Notes: a model not told the origin generated them from the sequence alone. DNA of 64,000 nucleotides from Leptasterias polaris (GCA_037783415.1 JAZGTN010000035.1:3596001-3660000); one strand, 5' to 3'. Shown: positions 1 to 23,440, numbered from the stretch's first letter. Program-made: numbers and translations.

Positions 1-11318
<11,318 letters not shown>

Positions 11319-11667
11319 GAAGTCAAGCTCAAGATCCACCACCACGTTGGTTTTATTAAACAACGAACTGGGTTCAAAGTGAGTTTTGTCTTCACGTTAG
11401 TCTGGTAACTTGTCTATTGATTTTGTTTGTGGTGATTCCTGTATGTGGGAAGTAGACATTGCATTTGGTTGGTCATCATTTGTAAAGGATACATTCATTC
11501 CCAATAGAAAATAACTTCAGTAAGAGTTGTGAGGACAATAGGTGGCAGCAGACTTACAGATTAAATCCAGCGCTCTTGAAAATGTACCCATGCTTTGAAC
11601 TGTGGACATTTACCTGCTGCCAGCTAGTCATAAAAATTCTCATTTTAAAAACACAAAAGAAAACTTG

Positions 11668-11862
11668 CCCCAAATTCATAAAGCTGTTTAGCAGAAAATA
11701 CTGCTTAGCAAATGTCTTAGCTGTGCAAGAATTTAATGGGGCACCAGTTGCAAAAATGTAAACTTTACACATAATTTTGGCTGGTACCCAGTTTCTGCTA
11801 AGCCAGATTTTCTGTGATTAGCAAGTATTTGTGCTTACAGGCTTTATGAAATTGAGTCCAGA
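11668..11862. repeat. Dispersed 'ataaagctg/cttagcag' repeat in the 3' UTR region
   Basis: Starts TTCATAAAGCTGTTTAGCAG and ends CAGGCTTTATGAAATTGAG, the same inverted borders as the copy at 4662-4855. If the 3' UTR extends to 12.2 kb this repeat is exonised. Confidence 0.6.
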
Positions 11863-12167
11863 TCGTACTATGAACAGGATACTTTTCTTAGTTAAACCTG
11901 TAGTTCATTTTGCATAAAAACTTTGCTCAATTATTTCACTGCAGCATTTTGTATCATAAAATCACTACAAAAATGTCAACCTAGTAACCTACAACCATGT
12001 TCGTTCATCGTAGATTGATTGTGGGTTTTGATTTGTTAGTCATGTGGAAAGATTAGTGTTAATTCATTGGTTACTTGTTTTTCTTCGTTGCAGTATTTTG
12101 TTTCTAAAACCTATTCCCCAAAGTTTGAACTAGTAACATGTAGATAAAGTTAGTTTGTTTTTTTACA

Positions 12168-12173
12168 AATAAA
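12168..12173 (+). promoter_or_regulatory. Candidate polyadenylation signal AATAAA
   Basis: Canonical hexamer 850 bp after the BRG1-like stop codon, in AT-rich sequence. A second candidate lies at 13073-13078. Confidence 0.4.
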
Positions 12174-13090
12174 TATACATAAAGTTTGTCCACAACTAAC
12201 TCCTTGAGATATTAAAGCCACATCTAAATGCTATATTTTCCATAATATATTAATTGTATCTTCATGTAGTGGTAGTGAGTTCAAAAGAAGTAAATGTTTC
12301 AAGATATGTCAACTAAATTGGGAGGTACTTGTTGTTTTTGTTTTTGTTGTGAGCTTTGATTGTATTTAATAATTGGAAAATGTTTTATCAAATATGTAGT
12401 CATCTTGGTGAAGTTCCTTGAGTACATGATATGGGATGATTGTTGTAATTCTCATTGTTATAATGGGGGAGCTAGTTATTTTCTCTTTCAAACATCAGGT
12501 TGGTTGCGTTGGTTTGAATGGCCAAATAAACAAAATGGCCGCACAGTGGTATCATTGTGTTTATTGGGATTCTGAAAGAACCAGAATCCATGCTTTTCTA
12601 GTGTTGGAGCATTATTTACTGTGGATCAAGGATGATGAAAATGGGTTCCCTTGTCTTAAAGATTTAAGTAAATTAAAAATCGCTTTTCTTTTGTTTTGTC
12701 AAGATTGTCTGATTGCACTAAAATTCGGTAGGCCTATTCTACAGCAACCATATGACTTTGATGGAATTTCTTTCTTTTTAAAATTTAACTGAGATTGTTG
12801 TTTTATTGGGAATAATATTTTTGTCACAGAATAGAGAATAGCCAAAAAGTTTGATGACCATTTAAGCAATGTTATGCTTGGTTGACATATTACAGTAAGG
12901 CCTTCATTCTCCAGCTCTTGTAGCTAGTGTTACGGTTTTCTCATTGCATTTCTTTTGAACCTTAGTTTCTTCCAACAATTTTGGCAGTAGCAAAACAAGT
13001 TATTCTTGAAGCTTGTGATGTCTTCTGAAGTACTTTGTTGTATGGTAAAATATTAGCTGGTAGATTAGAGTAAATAAAGTTACTAATCAA

Positions 13091-14907
13091 ATATTGTATA
13101 CAAAGGTAAAATTGTGTTGTTTGGCTTTTGTGTCTTTTAAATATTTCCCTTGTGGTTTATTATTTGATTTTAAATATTTCTTCTATTAATTAATTCTTAC
13201 TTTTTTGTTTCTATTTTAAGCTGATTTCCAGTTGTTTTCCCTCAGAAAAACAGTATTATTATTGAATAGTATTGATTAGGCTAAACAAAAACATAAGCCT
13301 TGTCATCGACATTAGTCAGCCCTAAATGTCAACGGTACTACACCGTGTCTTAACCATATTCCTTAAATTCGCTTTAAACCGCTTGATGTTTTACAAGGCT
13401 CTTACAAACCTTTGGAAAATAGTTAAAAAGAAATGGCATAAACTACGAGCGGTAGCTCTTCAAATCACTCAAAATATGTTTGGATGTTGGAAATAACCTC
13501 GTCTATGTTCTTAACACACAGCGCGATAGAAATACCAGTCCACACACTGGACCAAAACTTCAATGAAAACGTAACACCACCCGAGCAGACGATAACTGGA
13601 AATTGGCGGCAAAATACAATTACTTTTTACACTCGCACTGCGCAGTTGCGAAAAACAGCAGTTACATGATCTGAGATGACACGCGATAGTACTACTACAC
13701 ATTTAGTTCAGTACACGGTTCTTACGCAACGGAACGGACATTCTTGCAGGCAATATTTCAGAGATTCCTGAATTGTAAACGGAAATACCAATTGTTTGTA
13801 ATTCTGAAACATTTATAGCAGAACGCAGGAGCTACGGTAGTTCATGGTGTCTTTTCAGTGGACGTGCTTGCCATATTGTGCCTGGAATGTTAAGCTGAAA
13901 ACGGAGAAAGGAAAGTTGCCGTTTACCTCAGTAATAGGCCTACCGTTCTGTTCGCTATGCATGCATTTGCTGTCTCGGTGTAAGTTTTACCAATTTCTTC
14001 ACTGACACTTGAATGTTGTGGATACCTGGATACCTGGATACTGTGGATATTGGGTGAATGTCGCTGAAAAACTCACTACTCTGAGCAAGAACGCCTTCAG
14101 CTTGTTGGTTGTCTGGTGAGTGGTCTTAAACCTGTTTATTTTTTAGTGCAAGCATGCACCTAGGCTGTGCATGTGTTATTCCTTTCAGTTCAAGTATTCA
14201 AATCTCCACTAACTTCTGTCAGTGCGTGCAGTCGTGCACTATCAAATTGGTCAAGATTTCCGTGAATGAAATTGTTTCTCTTGACAGTTGTCTGTACTGT
14301 CAAGTTTGGTACAATTCAAAAGAGTATATTCTTTAAACTTGAGGGAAAACAGCGCAGGGAAATTGAAAGTAAAGAACAATAACAACTTAGTTCAAATTGT
14401 CTGGCTTTTGTGAGCTGCATTTTAAAAATGAAGAATTGTTTACTCCTAAAGCGCATAGAAGTGTGTTCATATTTTTGATGGCCATACAAATGACAAGCAG
14501 CACAGGTGGTGTATTTTGAACTTTTTATTAATTTTTTTTATTTACTTATTTGTATACTTGTTTATTATTATTTTGTACAATTCTTTAAATTAGTAACAAC
14601 ATTCAGTTCGAACTCGAACATATCTTAGAGTTAACTTGTTTTACCCTTTTTGTAGCTTATTTACTCAACTTGTGTGTTTAAAGAAAATGATTTCCCTATG
14701 ACCCATGTTTAAGAATTCAGTAAACGGCAAGTAATAACATATCGAGGAGAATGGTTGATGTATCAACTTGCAGAAAAATAGTAATACCAAGTGTTTTTGT
14801 TTGTAAATATAAAATGAAACTTCAATAATACCATTAATTTTAAAGGGATATTGTTGTATGCTGATGACTTATTCATTTATAAGTTTCAAACCCGAATTTT
14901 AAAAACT
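13091..14907. other. Intergenic region between converging genes
   Basis: Sequence between the BRG1-like gene (+) and the kinase gene (-), which converge here. It has a short GGATACCTGGATACC direct repeat near 14020 and AT-rich stretches. The 3' UTR of the minus-strand kinase gene must lie in its right part. I see no tRNA, no conserved exon and no clear transposon. Confidence 0.5.
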
Positions 14908-17900
14908 TTAAGGGAAGCCGGTCACCCGCCCTCTTGGGCCCGTTTTCTTATTTATTGTCTCACGCTTGAATTCCTCGATATCCTGAACCACTGAGTCCAT
15001 TGACGGTCGATCGTGAGGCATCCTTCTACGACACTTCTCACTCAAGTCACGAAGGAAAAATAACTTCTCAGTGTTTTTGTCCGAGATGATACGAAACAAG
15101 TGTCCCAAACTGTACACGTCGCTTTTGATACCCTGTTTGCAGACGCCCTCTATCACCTCCGGTGGTAAATGCGGGCAGTTTTTGTGGCACCATGACTTTC
15201 TTGAAGGGGTCCACATGAATTCAGGGTATGGAAGGTCTGTCCGTGTAGCAAGTCCAAGGTCGATTAATTTTGCTGCCCATTTATTGGACTTATTGATATC
15301 ACACCACACCATAATGTTCCCATTGTGAAGGTCATTGTGGGACCATCCAGCATTATGTAAGGCAAGAAGTCCTTTTGACACATCAAGACATATCTGGATC
15401 CAGTCCAGGGGCTCCAAGTTGGCTGGAGGTTTTGACAGAATAGAGTTTAGGTTTCTCGATTTCTTAGTGACTGGATCTCCCACAAACTCGATGGCGAATG
15501 TTTGCTGATTAATGATGCCCCACACTTTGGGGAACTCATTGAAATGTTGGACAGCCATCATGACTCTGATTTCTTGGACCATCTCTTCGTATGTCTCCAT
15601 ACTGCCCTTAACATCAAGAAGTTTTTTGACAGCAACTAGAGTTCCATCTGATATCCTCCTCTTCAGTAGCACTTCTCCAAATACCCCCTTCCCAAGACAG
15701 ACTGGGGTACCTTGTCTCATCACGTCCTCTAACTCACTTTCGTGAAGAACCGGGATGAATGAGGATTCGGCGGGTAGAGGGACAGCGGCGAAGACAAATG
15801 AGCCTTCTTTGGCAGGAGTTGCTTTGGGGTGCGAGGGTCCCTTCCTCCGAGCTTTGGTATCAATCTCCGGAGGAGTTTGAGTTTTCTTCACAAGCCTCCT
15901 ATAGAAATATATTTTTTGTTTTGTTTAGGTGGTCCGGGATTTGAGCGCCTTTTATCATACAATTTTATTGGTATTTTAAAATTTTGACTTTAATTTTTGA
16001 CTTGAATTTGTTACTTTTTTCCATTGGTCTTTTTATTAGTTCTGTTTAAAAGGGAAAAAGTAAATAATTCACCATCTTAAAAATAAGCTGTTACCTGTGT
16101 TTAATTAATACTCGACAGCTGAAAATGTATCTTTGGAAATTCATTCAATCTTGGGTTGACCTAAATTTCAGTCTACTTTTCAAAAACTTACCTTTTATTG
16201 TTAACTTTCGGTTGTGGTGGTAAAATGTTTGCAGCAGGTGTGGGTGGTAGGCATGCCGGAGTTGAAGTCCGGTGAGCTACCGGTATTGGCGGTTGGCATG
16301 TGGGTATAAAAATCCGGTGAGCTATCATTGGTGGAGTTTTCAGAGGAGGTGCAGCCGATGGAATGAGGTGGAAAGTCGAAAGAAAATGCAGTTCGGTAGC
16401 CGCAGTCGGTGGAAGGGTAGGGGGCAGGTTTGTCAGTTTCATCTGGTTTGGTTGTCGTGACTTGTCCTCCTCATAGCCCATAGCTTGTAACCAAGGTAAC
16501 GTAGAGCCAGCTTCGCAACTATAAAGACAGTTGATGGATAATCTCAATGAAATATTTTCCTATGGCTTTACCGCTGCAAGCCAGTAGTTTCAAAATCAAA
16601 TGTTTATTAAAACTCCTCAAGTACTCATATCTATGATGTTTACATTATACTTTTAATCGTTTTAATTGTAAAGAATTTCTAGGCTTGACTGTTGTAAGAC
16701 AAGACCTATAGTGTGTTCGAAATTGAAGTAATTTATCGTGTTGTTGTATTTACCCGATATCTAAAGGTTGTGCCATCATGGCGTCTATTCTTTCCATCAC
16801 TCCCTCAAATGTTCGTCCTTGCTGCACACTTTCCTGAAACCATGCAAGGAAAGAGGTTTCATTGAACAACACAAAAGAAGAATTTATCTATAGAGAGGTT
16901 CATCGCTTTAAAAAATAGAAGTAATTAATTTTATTCAATTTTTTGACGGTGCCTACCTGTGCATGCAATGAGCAACCACCTTCACTCTGAGTTTGGGATG
17001 GGGTGACTCTATCCTCGCACGGCGATAAGGAGCCACTTGGATCCTCGGGTGTAAATACAGAAGCAGCATTCTGTAGATAAGTTTGGGAGGGTGGAGCTGG
17101 ACTGTCAGTCTCTGCAGTTGTTGAAGGGATGTTGAAACTCCCTTCAAGAAATACCGACCCAGAACACTCTTGATTGGCAACGTCCTTTGATGAGGAGGGA
17201 ACATAAGAACTACCCCTCAGTGGGGTTTGAGGATGATTTGTTGCACCACCAGTTGGGTTCTGCTCTGCGTCTCTCGGAGCTTGCAGCCAAAGTGTCTCAC
17301 TTTCACTGCAAAAAGACATGTTGTTTTTTTTAAATTACTATAGCTGCACATGTTCTTGTTAGTCATCGAACGTTTAGCAAACTTCAGATACAATAGATAT
17401 TGAATTTTAAGAGGCCATCTGGGATGTATACTATCAATTAGTGTGATTTATAATCATAGTCTTACCTGACCGGCTGTCTCACTTTCACTGCAAACAGATT
17501 TGTAGTTATTTTTCAATTACTAGCTGCACATTCTTGTTGGTTTAATATCGAACGTTTAGCACAATACAGATTCAATATTGAATTTCAAGACGCCATCTGG
17601 GCTGATTCATAATCATGATCAATTTACCTGACTGGTTCGGCTTTTATCATTTCAACTATCTCCACGACATCGTTGACTGTCTCATCATCCCTTCCTTCGT
17701 AAGACGGAATGGAGTTTGCATCTTGTGATGATGACGATTGAGTCACGTCTTCGTCTTTCCCTTTGATGCCCATGCCAAGTCCTCCCTTGGAAGATGGTGT
17801 TGATGGTTGTTGATTGATACCAACACTGGAGGAGAATTGGCCATCCTCATCTTCTGTATCAAGATTGATCTCTTCAAGATGCACTCGAGAGCAGTATGCG

Positions 17901-18672
17901 TCTTGATAGATCTGCTGCCTCATTTTCTCCATTATCAAAACACGGTCTTCATGCTTATTTGTTGATCCTCTCAACCTTCGAGAAAGAAACGAATGAGTAA
18001 TTTTACGTTGAGGTCATAAAATGCATCCTCACCTGTCAATAATCACAAGTGTGGCATAACCTGTTTGCTGTTATAACAGTATTTTGTTTGTTTTTATGAT
18101 TTATTTTGTATCAAGGAGATTTTGTCAAACTATTTGTATTTTTGGGGGATCAACTTAGATATTCTGAGAGGTTTGAAACATTTACCTATAAAGTATCCTG
18201 GTAGTTGTTGACCTCTCGGGATCATCTGGGATGTGCCATTTTGACAGAAGGGGTTGGGAATCTTTGCTGGTATTGTCCACCAACCGACCGGGCGGAGATG
18301 CCCACCATGCCCGATATAACTCTCTGTTGGTTAGATAGACTTTATTTAGTTTTTAGTTTCAAACTTCTTAAGAGCAGTGCCTTTTAAAACATTATTAAAA
18401 TGTTAGAAAAATCTCTTACTACCCCCAACCCCCCCCCCCCCAAATAAAAGTAATAAATAAATAAATACATAGGCTATTTAGCAAAAAACACGAACAAACA
18501 AATAAACAAACGCAAATGAAATGTTACTGAAAGCTTATGCCCACAATTCTTATTTGTATATAAAACTTATTGTAGATTGGATTTCATCATGAACGAGTGA
18601 ACAAAGTGAAGTGTAGACTTACCGGTAATTCACCGAGTTAAGCATCTCAATTGCTTTAAGCACTGTAATCAT
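14908..18672 (-). CDS. Protein kinase domain protein with long disordered N-terminus (760 aa, 7 exons)
   Basis: Exons in transcript order: 18672-18623 (ATG), 18323-18186, 17975-17628, 17305-16957, 16833-16754, 16518-16192 and 15898-14908 (TAA). All junctions are GT-AG and phase-consistent, totalling 761 codons. The first 430 or so residues are low-complexity Ser/Thr/Pro/Asp/Glu-rich, with a Lys/Arg-rich helix (VLIMEKMRQQIYQDAY) and a possible SUMO site (IKAE). The C-terminal ~300 residues are a protein kinase fold: glycine loop GKGVFGEV, VAVKK lysine, helix-C Glu in VQEIRVM, catalytic loop HNDLHNGN (HND instead of HRD, Asp and Asn kept), DLG instead of DFG, and PPEVIEG in place of APE. Key catalytic residues are present, so activity is plausible. 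I cannot assign it to a named kinase family; it may belong to a lineage-expanded group. A hybrid mini-exon lies in the third intron. Confidence 0.85.
17293..17612. repeat. Tandem duplication spanning an intron of the kinase gene
   Basis: Segment 17293-17430 and segment 17478-17612 are diverged copies. Both contain TCTCACTTTCACTGCAAA, TAGCTGCACAT, TCGAACGTTTAGCA and GCCATCTGGG in the same order. On the minus strand each copy starts at the end of one exon and ends at the beginning of the next. The duplicated acceptor and donor are now 22 bp apart at 17499-17478. Confidence 0.8.
17478..17499 (-). other. Possible 22-nt cryptic/poison mini-exon
   Basis: On the minus strand, TTTGCAG precedes TGAAAGTGAGACAGCCGGTCAG and GTAAGA follows, so both splice signals flank a 22-nt segment. 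Its first 12 nt match the start of exon 17305-16957 and its end matches the end of exon 17975-17628. Including it would shift the next exon so that its first codon is TGA. Confidence 0.5.
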
Positions 18673-19179
18673 TGTTGCTAGAAATCTCTCGTATTGAGTC
18701 AAAACTCCGCAGAAAATCTTTTTGGTAACATTCGAAAAATGTATCGCAAAAAAATCCTTGTGTACCGCACGAACGCTAAACAAGAACAGAGCTATTTCCG
18801 CTATGTTTTGTGTTTATGTATCTCAGAAAGGAGCGCACGTGGTAACAGTTTGTTTCGAACGGGCGCGCGCAAAACTCGGCTTGTGTCGTCATAATGTCTT
18901 CCTTTATTATGTCACTTTTTCATACGCTATGCTTCACACGCAATGCCCAGTATGCAAATATTGTTTATTCGATTTTATGGTGTTGTTGTTGACTCAAAAA
19001 ATAAAATAAAATTATCATACAAGACGTCACAAGTCTCGCGCGTGTTTTAGGGATCAACAACCCTGGGCTTCCGTACATTGTACTATAGTAATGTGTGCGA
19101 AAGGAACACATTTAAGTGCTTTAACGTGTCTTTTAACAGTACACTCGAATTTGTAACTATGAATATTGTTTAATTTGGG

Positions 19180-19245
19180 GGTTGAACAAAGAACAATTTA
19201 CTGGAGCGGGATTTGAACCTGCGACCTCTGGATCAACGTGGAAGT
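19180..19245 (-). mobile_element. tRNA-derived SINE (family 2) fragment
   Basis: Minus strand shows the B box GGTTCAAATCC and the GAACAAAG/TTTACTGGAGCGGG tail junction shared with the copies at 3815 and 37622. The A-box half is missing. Confidence 0.6.
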
Positions 19246-19454
19246 ATGACAAAATAACCCTCTTTCATTAAACAAAAAGTAAATAAAACAAAACAAAAAA
19301 CAAAACAAAATAATGATAGGCCTAAATAAAGGAAAAATGTCTCACCCATCCCCGATCTAGGTTTAGCCATACAGCAAGGACCAGGCTCTGACTGTCTGAT
19401 AAGATCGGGTAATTAAATCAAACAAGTTCACAGCGCAATTGCTTGCAGGGGGAC

Positions 19455-19675
19455 ATGATTATCTGGTTATAACTGGAATTCACTTCCTGAAAACCTCAGG
19501 GAAATACACAACATCTCACTCTTTCAGCAGCAACTGAAGACACACCTGTTCACACTTGCTTTTCCTACCACTTGAGATTTTCCCTCCTTTCCATCTTGAC
19601 CGGCGCCTTTGAATGGTTTTATATCAGATTCAGTGCGCCTTTACAAATGCTGTGTAATTATTATTATTATTATTA
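19455..19675 (+). mobile_element. LINE 3' end fragment (C-terminal ORF2 tail and microsatellite)
   Basis: A short plus-strand frame reads WNSLPENLREIHNISLF, then QLKTHLF and a TGA stop. This is the typical last segment of CR1/L2/Jockey-like reverse transcriptase proteins (WNSLP...LK..LF). It is followed by a short 3' region and an ATT microsatellite, as expected for the 3' end of such LINEs. The body of the element is absent (5' truncation). Confidence 0.75.
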
Positions 19676-19977
19676 TAACTGTCAACAAGATTGTTTTTAA
19701 AATCTGAAAAGCCTTTTGTCAAGTTTGTAGTGGAGGTTAGGCCTCACCGGTGCGATACCTTGGCAAATATTTGTTGACGGAGCTTTGGTGAAGAGCTTAT
19801 CTGACACAAAAATAAATCCAAACCTCAAACAAAATCTCACACACATTCACATAACAGACTTACGTGTATATTTTCAGACATCGACAACCGGGAGAAGAAC
19901 GGTTGTTATAATAAAGGTGGGTTCGAGCGAGATCATAGTTTGTCACATCTGGTAAAGATCTCGCCAAAATCGTAGCT

Positions 19978-19984
19978 TATAAAA
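19978..19984 (+). promoter_or_regulatory. Candidate TATA box of the lipocalin gene
   Basis: TATAAAA 109 bp upstream of the lipocalin ATG, a spacing compatible with a transcription start near 20010 and a short 5' UTR. Confidence 0.4.
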
Positions 19985-20092
19985 GCTTGAACCAGTACTG
20001 TTAAAAGGTATATGGAAAATTGGACTGAAAGAAACGGGACCACTTGACTTCGACTCTTCAAAACGTTATCCATTTCGTGATCGAGCTGAAAC

Positions 20093-23000
20093 ATGAAGAG
20101 TGGTGCGACCGTAGTTCTCGGCCTGGTCCTTGCCGGACTCATGGCGTGTTGTCAGGCACAGGTTTTCTCGTGGGGGAGGTGTCCCACGGTGGAAGTAAAG
20201 ACGGACTTCAACACAACGGAGTATTTCGGTAAGAATAATTTGATCTCTTTAACTTACGTCATCATTAACGATTAAATATCCTTTTCTTAATCATATAGGA
20301 AAAACTTATTCCTTCCAGCCTCGGTTTGGTAACATTAGAACGAAAAGAGGTGACACCGGAAGGTCTGTTGAGTAAAATTATATCAGTCGCTATAGACAGC
20401 GCTAACCAAATTTACACAGGCTCTTGGATGTTTTGTAATCTACGTTTAAAATGTTGTACTCCAAGTGAATTAATTGACATCCAAGGATATCAGTGGCTAT
20501 GAGGGGTGGGATTCAGTTTGATTTGGCAAAAGAATTAGCAAACGAAATAGCGTCTTCCATGGATAATATATTTATTCTTTTATCTAAGTCTGAAAGTAAT
20601 AAGTATAACAAAACGAAACAATATGGAAAATTCAATTAATAAACTCCAGCCTTTATTTTTATCAGATATAGAAACGGTTTACCTTGTTACTGTTGTGTAG
20701 GCCTATTCTTATTTTCTATCGTATCGTTTAATCCGTTTTAACTTCGGTGTTTAATGTTGTTTGTTTTTATGCACTGGGAATCGGCCGGGTTCTTTTATTT
20801 GTGATTTTTTTGTGTGATCGTGGTAACTTTCTCTCTTTCAACAGTTCTGTTAAAATTAAGTTTAAGGTCCGTACTAATTTTATAGAATATGGGGCTGTTG
20901 TCAAAGCTATCAAATCATCTTTTCAAGAATTACTTAATAATGACGTCAATGCCACTTCTCGCCCCTTCATACCCTTTAATTTGAGTTATATTTTAATGGA
21001 CAAAAAAGGTTCTAGAAGAATCTATGACATACTAACATCCAGCAGGAAAGTTGTGCGTAAATTTATCACCAAATGGGAAGATCAACTCTACATTACTTAC
21101 GACTTGCACTCCTGGTCCCAGGTCTTTGAAGCTCCTTTCAATGTACTGTTGACACGAAGTTGCGGTGGTTTCAATTTAGAATTATTTATAGAATTGTAGG
21201 CTCTGATTTATTTCTTTATAAAATCAGTAAATCTAATTCAGACTTATGTACATTTTGTAAAATTGAAGTGGAGACCCTGCTACATATATTTTGTGGCTGT
21301 AGGCCTACCGTCACTGTATCTTTCTGGAATTCAGTTTTCATATATGGGTTGAGGAAAACCAGGTTTAAGGTTTACTACAAACAATGAGCTTTTACTTTTT
21401 GGTAAAACAGAAGCTTAGTGGAAGAACCTGAATCTCCTATTAATTTGCCGTTTTCATATTTATAAAATGAAAATGAACGAGAATGATTTCAGAAAACACT
21501 TCATGGCAGAGAAATTAATGTATGCCTCAAACGGTAACATCTCTAAATTCTAATGGGGCGCTCTCTCAGCACTGTGCCACGACTGATGTCTTTTACTTAA
21601 TTTGTGACATAGGCCCTAATTTTGTATGATTAATTTTTTATAATACTATTGCTATTTTTTTCTTTCTGGTGTGAACCTACAGGGGGGGAAAAAAACCCCA
21701 AAAACAATCATCTGAAAAATTTCACATGTATAAATTTGAGGTTTATTGTTCTGTTTCATAGGCAGATGGTATGAGATCCTTCGCTTCGAGAATACTAGAT
21801 TCGAGGAGGGCCTTCGCTGCAACCGTGCCGACTATTCACGAGGAGACGACGGCCGAGTTAGGGTAGTGAACGCCGCTATAGACGAGGTTACCGGTGAGCC
21901 GAGCTCGGTCGACGGGTACGCTTACGCACCGAATCCCGAAGTACCAGCCAAACTGAAAGTCAAATTTGGTAAGCATTTAATGGAATATTTGCGTAAGGAT
22001 ATCATGACGCAACTTTTTATTGTCAATGGGGCGAGCTATATTGATCTTGTTTGAAAAGATTATTCGTTAGGCGTCGCCAAATTCTTTTGAAACAACTTAT
22101 TCTTGTGACGACAATTTCTTATGCGCAAGACAAGTAAACACTTTTTCTGAGCACACGATCAGATCGTGATCGTGGCTGAGAAGATGATATTTACACAAGT
22201 AAATAATGTCAGCAGGTTTCTAAGAAAATGATAAATTAATTTCAAAACTTGATTTCATTAAAACGATCCACATACAACACGCTCATCTTTCCTCGCACAA
22301 TTTTTAAAGGGACAAATGCATTCTTATCATCCAGTTTTCATCACACACTCCTTCGCTTCCGATCCATGCATTAATAATAATAATACTCGGTTCTTATATA
22401 GCGCTTTTTATCATACCTCTAGGGGCGAATCAAAGCGCTCAGTATTTTTCATGCAAGGTATGTGGAGCTACGTTTTTTAAGTATGAGACCGTTTTCCTTT
22501 ATAGCACCATGTAGTGGTTTACAAGGTGCTGTGGATGCTGCATTGCGATGATACAACCGACCCGTGAAAATGGCATACAGTTTGTTGGTATAGCCGGGGA
22601 TTTTGTTCAAGACCATACACTCTAAAAAACCCAGAGTAGAAATTGACCAGGATTCCGGGTCCCAGGGAGTTGACCCGAAAAGTGAATAAGAAAATTAAAA
22701 AAAGTATTTCAACTCGGATTCTGCGTCAGTTTGACCCATTTTATGGTTAATTTCGACACAGATTCCGGGTCATGCAAACCCGTGGGGCCTGACCCCACAG
22801 GACCCGGATCTGGGTAAATTCTGACCCGAAGTTTTTTTTAGAGTGTACAACACAGGCAGTACGTAATCCAAGTAAATTATTGTAAGCGAAATGTCCATCT
22901 ATAGTATTTATTTTCTTCCCAACAGGAGAGTCGTTCTTCGCTGGTAATTACTGGGTCCTCGACACCGACTACGAAACCTTCGCCATGGTGCACTCCTGCA

Positions 23001-23161
23001 CTGGGTTATTCTTCTTCAACTTCCAGATCAACTGGCTTCTCAGCCCAATACAGAGTCCCGAGACTGAGGTCCTGACAGACGCCCTAAGAAAGTTCGAAGA
23101 CGCTGGGATTGATGTCTTTCGTTTCATCAGGGCTAACCAGACAGGGTGTCCTGACTTCTAA
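20093..23161 (+). CDS. Secreted lipocalin, apolipoprotein D-like (192 aa, 3 exons)
   Basis: Exons 20093-20228, 21762-21968 and 22926-23161 join in frame (579 nt, phases 1 and 1). The ATG at 20093 opens a signal peptide (residues 1-22, hydrophobic VVLGLVLAGLMA). The lipocalin GxW signature is at residues 46-48 (YFGRWYEILR), interrupted by the first intron exactly at the Gly, and the second conserved region is TDYETFAMVHSC. Length is normal for the family, which bind small hydrophobic ligands in a beta-barrel. Cysteines near the GxW strand, in VHSC and in TGCPDF could form the usual disulfides. Apolipoprotein D/Lazarillo-type lipocalins are the nearest match; the ligand is unknown. A LINE relic and a SINE/MITE pair occupy the introns. 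Confidence 0.93.
20740..21600 (+). mobile_element. LINE ORF2 C-terminal relic (frameshifted)
   Basis: Two overlapping plus-strand frames (20747-21199 and 21160-21387) carry the tail of a non-LTR reverse transcriptase protein: WFQFRIIYRIVGSDLFLYKI, then CTFCKIEVETLLHIFCGC and VSFW, a C-x2-C...H-x4-C zinc-binding pattern. The WRFQ.RI.HRI...L.KI...C.FC...ET..H..C...FW arrangement is typical of L1/Tx1-like LINEs. A frameshift lies near 21165-21190, so the copy is dead. It sits in intron 1 of the lipocalin gene in the same orientation. Confidence 0.75.
22372..22560 (-). mobile_element. tRNA-derived SINE (family 1), 3' part
   Basis: Minus-strand 3' half of the SINE seen at 4925 and 10668: CACAGCACCTTGTAAACC, CTCATACTTAAAAAACGTAG, GCGCTATATAAG and an ATT-rich tail. 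In intron 2 of the lipocalin gene. Confidence 0.65.
22612..22848. mobile_element. MITE with ACACTCTAAAAAA terminal inverted repeats
   Basis: Begins TACACTCTAAAAAACCC and ends TTTTTTTTAGAGTGTA. The interior repeats GGATTCCGGGTC / GACCCGGATC and GTTGACCC / TTTGACCC motifs. About 235 bp, noncoding. Located in the second lipocalin intron, 75 bp before the last exon. Confidence 0.75.
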
Positions 23162-23440
23162 GTTCTAGATTCATTTCAAACCCAACTTTTGTCCATCCTA
23201 CTAGTGGACAAAACAAGTGCCTGCCTAATGAATACGGAACGATCCAATGAAAATATAATCAATAACAAAATATGATTTTATGGTCGCCAAAATCTAGATG
23301 CAATTTGTTAACATTATTATTTTCTGAAAAGTCTTTTTGTCCTTCAGAGGCTCCGAACATAATGTATCAACCACGCACAAAATGTAATTCTGCCCTCTTC
23401 CATATTATAAAGTTTATCTATAATTGTATTGAATGGGAAC

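Larger units (their letters stand above)
11319..13090 (+). other. Probable 3' UTR and downstream flank of the BRG1-like gene
   Basis: After the TAA at 11316-11318 the sequence is AT-rich without convincing exons. Candidate polyadenylation signals AATAAA occur at 12168-12173 and 13073-13078. It contains the dispersed CTTAGCAG repeat at 11668-11862. Without transcript data the UTR end cannot be fixed. Confidence 0.5.
18673..19977. other. Intergenic region between divergent kinase and lipocalin genes
   Basis: Contains the presumed promoter of the minus-strand kinase gene (just above 18672) and that of the plus-strand lipocalin gene. Two retroelement scraps lie inside (19180-19245 and 19455-19675), with AAAC-rich low complexity around 19270-19320. 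No further coding exon is evident. Confidence 0.5.

Noticed and set aside
12360..12792. Two overlapping plus-strand frames after the BRG1-like gene
   Set aside because: No start context, no domain, AT-rich composition and location in the probable 3' UTR or flank.
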